DNA of 64,000 bases from Nocardiopsis alborubida (GTDB taxonomy: Bacteria > Actinomycetota > Actinomycetes > Streptosporangiales > Streptosporangiaceae): positions 310,001 to 374,000 of the forward strand of contig NZ_JAAXPG010000001.1 of NCBI RefSeq assembly GCF_012396365.1. Direction: 5' to 3'. Below are positions 33,467-41,948 of the stretch, piece after piece (the first letter of the stretch is position 1; every line of letters begins with the position of its first letter). The position numbers and the translations under genes were made by a program. The notes under the pieces are model-generated. The model was not told where the DNA came from and made no database searches. It was given only the letters and a program-made list of their open reading frames with translations.

Positions 33467-34014
33467 GGCAGGACATCGAGCGGACCCGCTCGGAGCTGAC
33501 CCACGACACCGACCGTCTGGTGGACCACGCCAACCCGCGCAACGTCGTGCACCGGCGCACCCGCAAGGTCCGGCACGGAACGCGGGACCTGAAGGACCGG
33601 GTCATGGGTTCGGCCCCCTCGTCCGGTGAGGCCGCCGAGGGGATCCGGCACACCACCGACCAGGCGGTCGGCATGGCGAGGTCACTGCCGGAGCGGGCCG
33701 TGCACCAGACCCAGGGCAACCCCATCGCCGCGGGGCTGATCGCCTTCGGGGCCGGCCTCCTGGCCGCGTCCGTCCTCTCCGAGAGCCGTGCGGAGCAGCG
33801 CGCGGCCCGCCGGGTGGGCGAGCACGCCGACGCGATCGAACCGGCCCGGCAGGCGGTCGCGGAGTCGGCCGCCCACGTGAAGGAGCAGGCGGTGGAGTCC
33901 GCGCGGACCGCGGGGGAGCACCTCAAGGGCAGCGCCTCCGAGGCCGCGCAGACCACGGGCGAGCAGGCCCGCCACGAGGCCGTGTCCGCGAAGGACGAGA
34001 TGCGCGGTTCCTGA
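33442..34014 (+). CDS. DUF3618 protein
   Basis: 190 residues. The N-terminal DUF3618 motif is DQIRQDIERTRSELTHDTDRL (residues 6-26). A hydrophobic helix near 97-115 (AAGLIAFGAGLLAASVL) and long Ala/Glu-rich amphipathic helices follow. DUF3618 proteins accompany holin-like genes in actinobacteria. ATG overlaps the upstream gene; GGAGG (33430-33434) is the likely ribosome site. Membrane association is visible; function is not known. Confidence 0.85.
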   Translation: MGETPDQIRQDIERTRSELTHDTDRLVDHANPRNVVHRRTRKVRHGTRDLKDRVMGSAPSSGEAAEGIRHTTDQAVGMARSLPERAVHQTQGNPIAAGLIAFGAGLLAASVLSESRAEQRAARRVGEHADAIEPARQAVAESAAHVKEQAVESARTAGEHLKGSASEAAQTTGEQARHEAVSAKDEMRGS

Positions 34015-34165
34015 GCCCCGGACCGGAGGAACGCCTCCGGGCCGGGACGCCGCCCGGGTGTGTCCGTGCGGCGGGGGCGTGCGGCGGGGCGAAGGGCCGA
34101 GGGTCCTTCGCCCCGCCTCCTCCAGGGCCCCGGTCCCCGGGACCGGTGAGGGAAGGAGCGGGAAG

Positions 34166-35158
34166 ATGGTGGGACGCAACTCCTCGAACGCCTACGACGG
34201 CCGTTCCTCCCCGGAGGAGGCCGGGAAGCCGACCGACATGTCGGCGTCGTCGTGGTGGGCGTCGCTGCGCCGGACCGTCGGCGAGTTCAAGGAGGACGCG
34301 CTGGCCGACCTGGCCGCCGGACTCACCTACTACGCGATCCTGTCGCTCTTCCCGGCACTGCTCGTGCTGGTGTCGCTGCTCGGCCTGGCGGGGCCCTCCG
34401 CGACACAGACCCTGACCGAGAACGTCTCCGCCACCATGCCCGCCGACGCCGCGCGGCTGGTGACGACGGCCATCGAGAACCTCCAGGGCAACCAGGCGGC
34501 CGCGGGCGTGTTCGGCCTGGTCAGCCTGGCGATCGCCCTGTGGTCGGCCTCCGGCTACATCGCGGCCTTCATGCGCGCCTCCAACGTCGTCTACGACGTG
34601 CCCGAGGGTCGCCCCATCTGGAAGACGCTGCCGATCCGCGTCGGCGTCACCCTGCTGATGGTCGTTCTGCTGTCCCTGACGGTGGTCGGCGTCGCCCTCA
34701 CCGGCAGCGCCGCGGCCTGGGTCGGGCAGCTGCTGGGCCTGGGCTCGACCGTGGTGACGGTGTGGAACATCGCGAAGTGGCCGGTGCTGCTGCTCATCGT
34801 GGTGTTCATGATCGCGCTCCTGTACTGGGCCTCGCCCAACGCCAGGCGCGGGTTCCGCTGGGTCAGCCCGGGGAGCGTGCTGGCGGTGGTGATCTGGCTG
34901 CTCGCCTCGGCCGCCTTCGCCTTCTACGTCGCCAACTTCGCGTCCTACAGCAAGACCTACGGGACCATGGCGACGGTGGTCATCTTCCTGGTGTGGCTGT
35001 GGATCACCAACATCGCGATCCTGCTCGGCGAGGAGTTCAACGCCGAGATCGAACGCGGACGCGCCATCTCCGGCGGCCAGCCGGTGGACGAGGAGCCCTA
35101 CGTCGACATGCGCGACGTGCCCAAGAAGAAGCACCGGGCCCACCACGAGCAGGAGTGA
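34166..35158 (+). CDS. YihY/BrkB-family inner-membrane protein
   Basis: 330 residues with six membrane helices. Family landmarks: the N-terminal ALADLAAGLTYYAILSLFPALLVLVSLLG, the central ALWSASGYIAAFMRASNVVYDV with the conserved YD, and the C-terminal YGTMATVVIFLVWLWITNIAILLGEEFNAE. The C-terminal tail is basic and His-rich (PKKKHRAHHEQE). Formerly mis-called ribonuclease BN, the family is probably a membrane transporter or envelope protein. GGAAGGAGCGGGAAG precedes the ATG. Last gene of the envelope cluster. Confidence 0.9.
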   Translation: MVGRNSSNAYDGRSSPEEAGKPTDMSASSWWASLRRTVGEFKEDALADLAAGLTYYAILSLFPALLVLVSLLGLAGPSATQTLTENVSATMPADAARLVTTAIENLQGNQAAAGVFGLVSLAIALWSASGYIAAFMRASNVVYDVPEGRPIWKTLPIRVGVTLLMVVLLSLTVVGVALTGSAAAWVGQLLGLGSTVVTVWNIAKWPVLLLIVVFMIALLYWASPNARRGFRWVSPGSVLAVVIWLLASAAFAFYVANFASYSKTYGTMATVVIFLVWLWITNIAILLGEEFNAEIERGRAISGGQPVDEEPYVDMRDVPKKKHRAHHEQE

Positions 35159-35195
35159 GGGACCCGGGCCGCGACGACGGGCGCGCACCCTCAGC

Positions 35196-35503
35196 GTGAT
35201 CTTGTACTTAGGGCGTCCGCCAGTAGGTGCTCGATCCGGGCGCACCCCCTGCGGCGGCCGAGCCCTGTTCGCGGCGACCCTATTCGCGGTGATCTTGTAC
35301 TTATAGCGAGGTTCGACCGTCGACATGAGCTATAAGTACAAGATCACCGCAGGTCAGGCCCCTTGCGTCACGCCAGCAACGTTTCCGGCCAGACCACATC
35401 CGGCACCTACTGGCGGACGCTGTTATAGCGAGGTTCGAGCGCCGACATTGGCTATAAGTACAAGACCATCCCAGGTCAGGACCTCGTGCGTCACGCTGGC
35501 AAC
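35196..35503. repeat. Nested palindromic repeats, MITE-like
   Basis: This intergenic stretch holds a near-perfect hairpin element interrupted by another. Outer element: TGATCTTGTACTTA ends at 35210 and the sequence resumes at 35423 with TTATAGCGAGGTTCG, which together restore the canonical palindrome arm. The interrupting block (35211-35422) has 18-bp terminal inverted repeats (GCGTCCGCCAGTAGGTGC at 35213-35230, complement at 35403-35420) and TTA on both sides, like a 3-bp target duplication. It contains a full second copy of the palindrome at 35286-35350 (22-bp perfect arms, 21-nt loop). No transposase gene is present. Confidence 0.75.
35286..35350. repeat. Palindromic element, inner complete copy
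   Basis: Perfect 22-bp arms at 35286-35307 and 35329-35350 around a 21-nt loop. The flank at 35349-35383 (GCAGGTCAGG... and CACGCCAGCAAC) is shared with the copies ending at 35503 and starting at 57144, so the repeated unit is about 100 bp. Confidence 0.85.
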
Positions 35504-35518
35504 AGACCCGGTCAGCCG

Positions 35519-36406
35519 CTAGCCCAGGGTCTCGGCGAGGGCGGCGGCCAGGACCGGCACGCTCGGATGCCTGTCCCCGCGCGGCCACACCAGGCCGAGG
35601 GACGACTCCGGCAGGCCGTTGACCGGGACGAGGACGAGTTCGTCCCGGTCGGCGTGGTCCGCCACGTCCCCGCTCAGCAGCATGGCCCCCCTCCCCGCCG
35701 CGACCTGGGAGAATCCCTCCCGCAGGGTGTCCACGCCGGCCTCGTGGTGGATGGTTCTGCCCAGAGGGGTGAGGGTGGGGGCGTGGACGCGCAGCCAGTG
35801 GTCGGGGGTCCGCCGGACCGGGATGAGCGAGACCCGGGCCACGTCCTCGACCCCGACGCCGGTGCGCGCGGCGAGGGGGTGGTCGGCGGGCAGCGCGAGC
35901 CGCTGCGGCTGACGGGAGAAGACCGCCCCCACGACCAGGTCGCGTTCGCGCACCGGCAGCAGGACGACGGCGGCGTCGACCTCACCCTCGCGCAGGGGGC
36001 TGAACGGGTCCGAGTGCGCCGTCTCCACGATCCGCACCCGCGTGCCCGGCTCGCGCTCCTCGAAGGCGCGCACCGCCTCGGCCACCGGGCCGTGCACCCT
36101 CCCCCGGAATCCGAGACGGACCAGGGACGGCCCGCCGTGGGCGCGGTCGCGCGCGCCGTCCACCACCGCCGCCAGGTTCTGGTAGGCGGGCCGCAGGGCG
36201 TCGAGGAACTCCTCGCCGAACGGGGTGAGGCACGGGCGCGGGCCCGCGCGGTCCAGGAGGGGGGCGCCGATCCTGTCCTCCAGGGCGCGCAGCAGCCGGT
36301 CCACCGTGTCCGCGGGCACGCCCAGCCGCACCGCGGCGTGTCCGGGGTGCAGCTCCTCGGTCAGGACGAGGAAGCACTCCAGCTCCCGGATCTCGATACC
36401 CCGCAA
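35519..36406 (-). CDS. LysR-family transcriptional regulator
   Basis: 295 residues. Winged HTH: IRELECFLVLTEELHPGHAAVRLGVPADTVDRLLRALEDRIGAPLLDR (residues about 4-52). Recognition-helix sequence departs somewhat from the usual SQPALS form. The effector domain runs VRLGFRGRVHGPVAEAVRAFEEREPGTRVRIVE onward and has the two-lobed periplasmic-binding-like fold. TTG at 36406 was chosen: GAGGGG lies 8 nt upstream and the conserved helix begins right after; longer frames add basic, unlikely sequence. Divergent from an SDR gene, its probable target. Confidence 0.85.
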   Translation of the reverse strand: MRGIEIRELECFLVLTEELHPGHAAVRLGVPADTVDRLLRALEDRIGAPLLDRAGPRPCLTPFGEEFLDALRPAYQNLAAVVDGARDRAHGGPSLVRLGFRGRVHGPVAEAVRAFEEREPGTRVRIVETAHSDPFSPLREGEVDAAVVLLPVRERDLVVGAVFSRQPQRLALPADHPLAARTGVGVEDVARVSLIPVRRTPDHWLRVHAPTLTPLGRTIHHEAGVDTLREGFSQVAAGRGAMLLSGDVADHADRDELVLVPVNGLPESSLGLVWPRGDRHPSVPVLAAALAETLG

Positions 36407-36606
36407 CCGGTCCGCCCCTCCTCGTGTCCGCCGACATGGTGCGCGCCGCTTCCGACACGCGTCGGGTCGGCGAGCACCCCTCATAGAAGCACGGGACGCG
36501 TCCCGCCCGGTCGACCGGCTCTCGTGTGGCGAGGGGGCGCGGCGAAAGACGGACCCGCGCGGTGTCCGGTCCGTAGGGGTCCGCGCGTGGGCGAGGCCCC
36601 CGGGCC

Positions 36607-36649
36607 GGGCCGCCCGGCCGCCGCTGGAACCCGGGCGGCCGGGCGGCCC
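36607..36649. repeat. 16-bp perfect inverted repeat in the LysR/SDR promoter gap
   Basis: GGGCCGCCCGGCCGCC at 36607-36622 and its complement at 36634-36649, 11-nt loop. It lies about 70 nt upstream of the SDR start. It could act as an attenuator or terminator between the divergent transcripts, or bind a regulator. The rest of the 313-bp gap shows no other clear site apart from AGGAGG before the SDR. Confidence 0.6.
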
Positions 36650-36719
36650 CTCCTCCCTACGGTCCGGGCACGGCCACCGGATACGCTCGGCGCGACAGCG
36701 ACTTCCAGGAGGAACCACC

Positions 36720-37484
36720 ATGTCAGCGACCGCCGTCGTCACCGGAGCCAGCAGCGGGATCGGGGCCGCCACCGCGCGCGGCCTCGCCGAGGAGGGCTAC
36801 GAGGTGGTCCTGGTCGCCCGCCGCGCCGACCGGATCGAGGCGCTGGCGAAGGAACTGGCCGCGGAGGGCCGCAGCGCCCGCGCCCACGTCCTCGACGTCA
36901 CCGACAGGGCGGCCGTCGACGCCTTCGCCGACTCCCTGGCCTCGTGCGAGGTCCTGGTCAACAACGCGGGCGGCGCCATCGGCACCGAGACCGTCGCCGA
37001 GGCCGACCCCGCCGACTGGCGCGCCATGTACGAGGTCAACGTCATCGGCGTGCTCAACATGACCCAGGCCCTGCTGCCCAAACTGACCGCCAGCGGGGAC
37101 GGCACCGTGCTGGTCGTCTCCTCCACGGCGGGCCACGTTGCCTACGAGGGCGGCGGCGGGTACGTGGCCGCCAAGCACGGCGCGCACTCCCTGGCCGCCA
37201 CGCTGCGCCTGGAGCTGTGCGGGGAGCCGGTGCGCGTGCTGGAGGTCGCGCCGGGCATGGTCAGGACCGAGGAGTTCGCCCTCAACCGGATGCGCGGGAA
37301 CTCCGGTGCCGCCGACGCCGTCTACGCCGGTGTGCCCGACCCGCTGACCGCCGGGGACGTCGCCGACACCATCGTGTGGGCGGTCACGCGGCCCCCGCAC
37401 GTGAACATCGACCTGCTCGTGGTGCGCCCGCGCGCGCAGGCCGCCCAGCACAAGGTCCACCGCGTTCCGCGGGGGGAGGACTAG
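36720..37484 (+). CDS. Short-chain dehydrogenase/reductase, classical (YdfG/serine-dehydrogenase-like)
   Basis: 254 residues. TGASSGIG cofactor loop at 9-16, NNAGG at about 82, catalytic Ser in LVVSSTAGH and YVAAK (Tyr-x3-Lys) near 149. ARRADRIEAL after the second strand, with two Arg, indicates NADP(H). APGMVRTEEF and the C-terminal PPHVNIDLLVVRPRAQA match YdfG-type 3-hydroxy acid dehydrogenases (malonic semialdehyde reductase/serine dehydrogenase). Physiological substrate is not certain. Strong AGGAGG precedes the ATG. Likely controlled by the divergent LysR. Confidence 0.9.
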   Translation: MSATAVVTGASSGIGAATARGLAEEGYEVVLVARRADRIEALAKELAAEGRSARAHVLDVTDRAAVDAFADSLASCEVLVNNAGGAIGTETVAEADPADWRAMYEVNVIGVLNMTQALLPKLTASGDGTVLVVSSTAGHVAYEGGGGYVAAKHGAHSLAATLRLELCGEPVRVLEVAPGMVRTEEFALNRMRGNSGAADAVYAGVPDPLTAGDVADTIVWAVTRPPHVNIDLLVVRPRAQAAQHKVHRVPRGED

Positions 37485-37745
37485 GGCCTGTTTTTTGGGC
37501 GGATCCCGGTTCGCAGGGGGTCGGTCCGGGCGCCCACGGGGTCCTGGGGGCGGCGGAGGCGGGTTCGTGGGGAACGGGTGGACCCGCAGTGGGCGCCGCC
37601 GTGCCCGCTACGACCCGGTTCCCGCTCTCCGGGCGCCCGGACACGGGCCGGGGCGGAGCGGAGGCCCGAAGAACGGCGGAGGTCCGGAGAACACCGTCCA
37701 GCCGGGGAGGCGCGTGCGGGCCGCCGGTCCCCGGCCCGGCGGGGC

Positions 37746-37925
37746 TCAGGCCTGCGCGCCGCCGGACGCGCACTCGGCGCAGTCGCAGTAGTTCGTCGTG
37801 GACATGGACCGGCACCGGGTGCAGATCTGCCGCTTCGCCCCGGGGGGATCGTGCTTCCAGTCGTGCTGCCCCCGCCTGCAGATCCCCGAGGGGCCGATGA
37901 CGGTGTCGTCACGTGAGGTGTCCAT
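37746..37925 (-). CDS. 59-residue zinc-ribbon-like protein
   Basis: A short gene read as MDTSRDDTVIGPSGICRRGQ onward. Cysteines occur as CRR, ICTRC, then YCDC and ECAS, with His in HDWKHD, giving two CxxC-like knuckles expected to hold zinc. Third codon positions are mostly G or C. It ends GGAQA at a TGA. The gap on its 3' side (37485-37745) is GC-rich and otherwise featureless. No family is recognised; small zinc ribbons often serve as protein-protein adaptors. Confidence 0.55.
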   Translation of the reverse strand: MDTSRDDTVIGPSGICRRGQHDWKHDPPGAKRQICTRCRSMSTTNYCDCAECASGGAQA

Positions 37926-38043
37926 GGCAGCAAGGTAGCCCCGGCCGACCCCGAAGACCAGGGCAGGGTGGCCCCGTGCCCGGTCGGGGCCGCCCCCGGA
38001 CGGGGACGGCCCGTGTCCGGACGGGGGCCGGGCGGAGCCCGGA

Positions 38044-38313
38044 TCAGGCGTCGAGTTCCCGGGACAGCATCTCCACCAGCTCGTCCAGGACCTTGTCCGC
38101 GTTCTCCTGCTCCTCGCAGGACAGGGTGACCGTCTCGCCGTGCTTGACGCCCAGCGCCATCACCGCGAGCACGCTGCGCGCGTCCACGGGGTCCTGGCCC
38201 TCCCGGGCGACCTTGACGGGCAGGCCGGAGCCGTTGACGGCCTGGACGAACAGGCTGGCGGGGCGGGCGTGCAGGCCGAGCTGGGAGGCGATGGCTACGG
38301 TGCGCTGGGGCAT
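38044..38313 (-). CDS. ptsH: Phosphocarrier protein HPr
   Basis: 89 residues. The phosphorylated His15 lies in QLGLHARPAS and the regulatory-type Ser region is DARSVLAVMALGVKHGE, the expected HPr layout. It takes phosphate from enzyme I and passes it to EIIA. It is 54 nt downstream of the PfkB kinase gene on the same strand and very likely in its operon. In many actinomycetes HPr is unlinked, so its placement here with EI and a complete EII set makes the locus self-sufficient. GAGGA lies before the ATG. Confidence 0.95.
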   Translation of the reverse strand: MPQRTVAIASQLGLHARPASLFVQAVNGSGLPVKVAREGQDPVDARSVLAVMALGVKHGETVTLSCEEQENADKVLDELVEMLSRELDA

Positions 38314-38367
38314 GTCAGTCCTCGAAGAAGTCGTCGGGAGATCGTCGGGTGGGCGGGGAGGCCCGGG

Positions 38368-39309
38368 TCAGAGCGTGTCGACCGGCCACTGCGGGTCGGG
38401 GTCGGCCACCACGCTGATCGCGTCGGTGGCCACGTCGTCGGGGGAGGGGACGGTGGTTCCGGGCAGGGAGACCGCGGCCGTCCCCCACGCCACGGCGTGC
38501 CGCAGCCGGTCCTCGGGGGGGCCGTCCGCGCCCAGGAACCCGGCCAGGGAGCAGTCGCCCGCGCCCACTGTGCTGCGCGTGCGGACCCGGGGACCGCGCG
38601 CCCACCAGGTGTGCTCGGGATCCACGAGTATCGCACCGTGGCCCCCCAGAGTCACCAGAGCGGAGCCGTTGCCCCACCCCAGAACCTCGCGGGCGGCGTC
38701 GGTGACCGCGCCCACGGTGGGCAGTTCCCGGCCGATCAGCTCGGCCAGCTCCTCGTGGTTGGGCTTGAGTAGGGACACCGACCCCGCGCGGGCCGCCGAC
38801 TCCAGGGGCTTGCCGGAGGTGTCCAGGGCCAGGGGGACCCCGTGGGAGGCGGCCAGTTCGGCGACGCGCACGTACAGGTCGTCGGGGGTGCCGGAGGGAA
38901 GGCTGCCGCTGGCCACCACCCACGCGGGTCCCCGGCCCAGTTCGCCCTCCAGGGCGGCGAGCAGGGCGTCGGTCTCCCCGGGGGAGAGCACGGGGCCGGG
39001 TGCGTTGAGCTTGGTGGTGGTGCCGTCGTCCTCGGTGACGGCGATGTTGCCCCGGGTCTCGCCCTCGATGGGGACGGCGACGCAGGGCAGGTCTCCGAGC
39101 AGTGTGGTCAGCTCGGCGCCTCCGCCGCCGCCCACGGGCAGGACCGCCCTGGTGGGCACGCCGGCACGGCGCAGCGCGCGGGAGACGTTGACGCCCTTGC
39201 CGCCCGCCTGCGCGCGGGTGGAGCCCACGCGCAGGACCTCACCGCGGGTCAGGTGGCTGACCTCCAGGGTGTGGTCCACGCTCGGGTTGGGGGTGAGGGT
39301 CAGGATCAT
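38368..39309 (-). CDS. PfkB-family sugar-phosphate kinase (1-phosphofructokinase/tagatose-6-phosphate kinase type)
   Basis: 313 residues. N-terminal MILTLTPNPSVDHTLEV and QAGGKGVNVSRAL are the FruK/LacC signature; the catalytic Asp is in STVGAGDCSLAGFLG, the PfkB signature 2. Such enzymes phosphorylate fructose-1-phosphate or tagatose-6-phosphate to the bisphosphate. Because the neighbouring PTS is mannitol-like and a zinc polyol dehydrogenase is present, tagatose-6-phosphate from galactitol is as plausible as fructose-1-phosphate. AAAGAGC precedes the ATG. Divergent from the DeoR regulator. Confidence 0.88.
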   Translation of the reverse strand: MILTLTPNPSVDHTLEVSHLTRGEVLRVGSTRAQAGGKGVNVSRALRRAGVPTRAVLPVGGGGGAELTTLLGDLPCVAVPIEGETRGNIAVTEDDGTTTKLNAPGPVLSPGETDALLAALEGELGRGPAWVVASGSLPSGTPDDLYVRVAELAASHGVPLALDTSGKPLESAARAGSVSLLKPNHEELAELIGRELPTVGAVTDAAREVLGWGNGSALVTLGGHGAILVDPEHTWWARGPRVRTRSTVGAGDCSLAGFLGADGPPEDRLRHAVAWGTAAVSLPGTTVPSPDDVATDAISVVADPDPQWPVDTL

Positions 39310-39638
39310 GGGTGCTCTTTTCGAGGTGGCTGCGCCCGGCCCGGTCCGGATGTGGGACTACCTTTGATTATGTGTGTTTACCTGCGTGTGTCAATGCTGT
39401 TGTGTCCTGGTTTCCGGTTTTGGCCACTGTCGGTCACGGGTGGAGGGGGCTCGCGTCACCGGTGTTCGGGTGCGCGGGTGCAGTCGAGGGGGAGGGAACG
39501 CTCCTGGTGGGTTCGGGCGGAGTACAGGGCTTCGCGTCGAGCGGTGTTGCTGGGATATTGGTTCAAGGTACCTCTTGTGTGTCCCAGGCAACACCACTAA
39601 ACTCACAGAAAACCACACCGAAACACAGGTGATCCAAC
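39310..39638. promoter_or_regulatory. Divergent control region of the PTS locus
   Basis: 329 bases, markedly AT-richer at both ends. TGTGTTT occurs at about 39371-39377 near the kinase start, and its complement AAACACA at about 39622-39628 near the DeoR start, so each promoter has a candidate DeoR-type half-site. The middle has GC-rich sequence without a gene. Site identity is inference. Confidence 0.45.
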
Positions 39639-40400
39639 ATGTACGCGGAAGAGCGCCAGAAGGCGATCCTCGAACGCGCCCGGCGGGACGGCCGGGTCGA
39701 CGTCACGGGGCTTGCCGCGGAGTTCGACGTCACCTACGAGACCATCCGGCGCGACCTCACGGCACTCGAACGCCACGGGGTCCTGCGCAGGGTCCACGGT
39801 GGCGCGATCCCCGTCGAGCGGCTGGGCTTCGAGCCCGCCCTCAATGTGCGCGACTCCGTCATGACGCAGGAGAAGGAGCGCATCGCCAAGGCGGCCCTGG
39901 CCGAGCTTCCGGAGGAGGGCGCCATCCTGCTCGACGCCGGGTCCACGACCGGACGCCTCGCCGAGCAGCTGCCCTCCGACCGCGAACTCACCGTCGTCAC
40001 CAACTCCCTGTCCATCGCCCTCACACTCGCCCCACGTACCCACATCAACCTCATGCTGCTCGGCGGACGCCTGCGCACCCGCACACAGGCCACCGTCGAC
40101 GCCTGGGCGCTGCGCTCCCTCGCCGAGTCCTACGTCGACGTCGCCTTCATCGCGGCCAACGGCATCTCCACCGAACGCGGGCTCACCACCCCCGACCCCG
40201 CGGAGGCGGAGGTCAAGCGGACCATGATCGCCTCGGCCCGCCGCTGCGTCCTGCTCGCCGACCACACCAAGGTCGGCAACGACCACTTCGCCCGCTTCGC
40301 CGCGGTCGAGGACCTCGACCTGGTCATCACCGACACCGGTCTCGCCAGCGGTCTCGCCGACGAACTGGAGGCCGCCGGACCCCGGGTCCAGGTGGTCTGA
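39639..40400 (+). CDS. DeoR/GlpR-family sugar-phosphate-responsive repressor
   Basis: 253 residues. Winged HTH at the N-terminus: RQKAILERARRDGRVDVTGLAAEFDVTYETIRRDLTALERHGVLRRVHGGAI (residues 6-57), the DeoR signature. The sensor domain has ILLDAGSTTGRLAEQL and VVTNSLSIAL, and ADHTKVG near residue 208, the phosphosugar pocket of DeoR/AgaR regulators. It lies between the kinase/HPr operon and the EII operon and probably represses both until a sugar phosphate accumulates. The ATG lacks a strong ribosome site. Confidence 0.92.
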   Translation: MYAEERQKAILERARRDGRVDVTGLAAEFDVTYETIRRDLTALERHGVLRRVHGGAIPVERLGFEPALNVRDSVMTQEKERIAKAALAELPEEGAILLDAGSTTGRLAEQLPSDRELTVVTNSLSIALTLAPRTHINLMLLGGRLRTRTQATVDAWALRSLAESYVDVAFIAANGISTERGLTTPDPAEAEVKRTMIASARRCVLLADHTKVGNDHFARFAAVEDLDLVITDTGLASGLADELEAAGPRVQVV

Positions 40401-40533
40401 CCAGAGCGGGACACCGAGCGGGGCGGTTCCACCGTCCGGGACCGCCCCGCCCCGGACGCCCCGCGCCCACCCACTTCCCCTCCCCATCTCATCGGCGGGC
40501 TGCCCGCCCGTCGCACCTCCCAGGAGGTCCCCC

Positions 40534-41640
40534 ATGACCACACAGCAGAGCACGGACAGACTCGCCTCGGTGCGCTCCGGAGTACAGCGCTTCGGAGGCT
40601 TCCTGTCGAGCATGGTGATGCCCAACATCGGCGCGTTCATCGCCTGGGGCCTCATCACCGCCCTGTTCATCCCCGACGGGTGGTGGCCCAACGAGCAGAT
40701 GGCCGGGCTCGTCGACCCGATGATCAAGTACCTGCTGCCGCTGCTGATCGCCTACACCGGCGGCGCGCTGGTGCACGACAGGCGCGGCGGCGTGGTCGGC
40801 GCGGCCGCGACCATGGGCGTGATCGTCTCCGCGGACATCCCGATGTTCCTGGGCGCGATGTTCATGGGGCCGTTCGCGGCCTACCTCATGAAGCACTTCG
40901 ACCGGGTCGTCCAGCCGCGCATCAAGGCCGGCTTCGAGATGCTGGTCAACAACTTCAGCGCCGGCATCCTCGCGGCGCTCCTGGCGGCCCTGGGCGTCTA
41001 CGCGGTCGGCCCGGTGGTGGAGCGCATCGCCGGGGGCCTGGGCGCGGGCGTGCAGTTCCTCATCGACCTGAGCCTGCTGCCGCTGGTCTCGGTCATCGTC
41101 GAGCCCGCCAAGGTGCTGTTCCTCAACAACGCCATCAACCACGGCGTCTTCACCCCGCTGGGCACCGCCCGCGCGCTCGCCGACGGCCGCGCCATCGAGT
41201 TCCTCATCGAGTCGAACCCCGGACCGGGCCTGGGCATCCTGCTGGCCCTGATGTTCTTCGGCTCCAAGGTCAGCCGCGCCACCGCGTCCGGAGCCGCCGT
41301 CATCCACTTCTTCGGCGGGATCCACGAGATCTACTTCCCGTACATCCTCGCCCAGCCCAAGCTGATCCTCGCCGCGATCGGCGGCGGCATGTCCGGCGTC
41401 GCGACCTTCATGGTCCTGGACGCCGGACTCATCTCCGCCGCCTCCCCCGGCAGCATCATCGCGATCATGGCGGTCACCCCGCCGGGGGGCCACCTGTCGG
41501 TCCTGGCCGGGGTCGTCGCCGCCACCATCGTCTCCTTCGTCATCGCCTCGTTCCTGCTCGGCTTCGGCCGGTCCGAGCGCAAGGCCGAGCGTGAGGAGAA
41601 AGCCCAGCAGGAAGCCGCCCAGAACCAGGAGAACAGCTGA
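40534..41640 (+). CDS. PTS mannitol-type permease, EIIC
   Basis: 368 residues, about eight membrane helices. MtlA signatures: GGFLSSMVMPNIGAFIAWGL, ALFIPDGWWPNEQMA, GAMFMGPFAAYLMK, LNNAINHGVFTPLG, SNPGPGLGILLALMFFG, and IHFFGGIHEIYFPYIL with the GGIHEIYFPY motif that contacts substrate. It ends in a basic/Gln-rich cytoplasmic tail and lacks the fused EIIB domain, which is encoded by the next gene (TGATG overlap). It imports and phosphorylates a hexitol. GGAGG lies 7 nt upstream of the ATG. Mannitol is the default guess; other hexitols are possible. Confidence 0.9.
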   Translation: MTTQQSTDRLASVRSGVQRFGGFLSSMVMPNIGAFIAWGLITALFIPDGWWPNEQMAGLVDPMIKYLLPLLIAYTGGALVHDRRGGVVGAAATMGVIVSADIPMFLGAMFMGPFAAYLMKHFDRVVQPRIKAGFEMLVNNFSAGILAALLAALGVYAVGPVVERIAGGLGAGVQFLIDLSLLPLVSVIVEPAKVLFLNNAINHGVFTPLGTARALADGRAIEFLIESNPGPGLGILLALMFFGSKVSRATASGAAVIHFFGGIHEIYFPYILAQPKLILAAIGGGMSGVATFMVLDAGLISAASPGSIIAIMAVTPPGGHLSVLAGVVAATIVSFVIASFLLGFGRSERKAEREEKAQQEAAQNQENS

Positions 41641-41948
41641 TGAGCAGTATCGAGGGCTCCGCCATCAAGAAGGTCGTCGTCGCCTGCGACGCGGGTATGG
41701 GCAGCAGCGTCCTGCTCACCTCGCAGCTGAGCAAGACCCTGTCCCCGCACGGCGTGACCGTCGAGCACTCCCCGGTCGACCGGATCCCCGAGGGCGCCGA
41801 CGTGGTCCTGTGCCACGTCGGGCTGGTCGACCGGGCCCGGACCCGGGTGCCCGGCACCGTCGTGATCAGTTTCCAGATGTTCCTGGGCGACCCGGCGTTC
41901 GCGCGCCTGGAGCAGGCCGTGAAGAACGGGAGCACCCTTGCCGAGTGA
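41640..41948 (+). CDS. PTS EIIB component, mannitol type
   Basis: 102 residues. The phospho-Cys is in VVVACDAGMGSSVLLTSQL (near residue 15), the mannitol-class EIIB motif. It relays phosphate from EIIA to the hexitol bound in EIIC. Its ATG overlaps the EIIC stop, and the EIIA TTG lies inside its 3' end, so stoichiometric synthesis is expected. Separate B and C polypeptides, rather than one fused MtlA, are common in actinobacteria. Confidence 0.92.
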   Translation: MSSIEGSAIKKVVVACDAGMGSSVLLTSQLSKTLSPHGVTVEHSPVDRIPEGADVVLCHVGLVDRARTRVPGTVVISFQMFLGDPAFARLEQAVKNGSTLAE

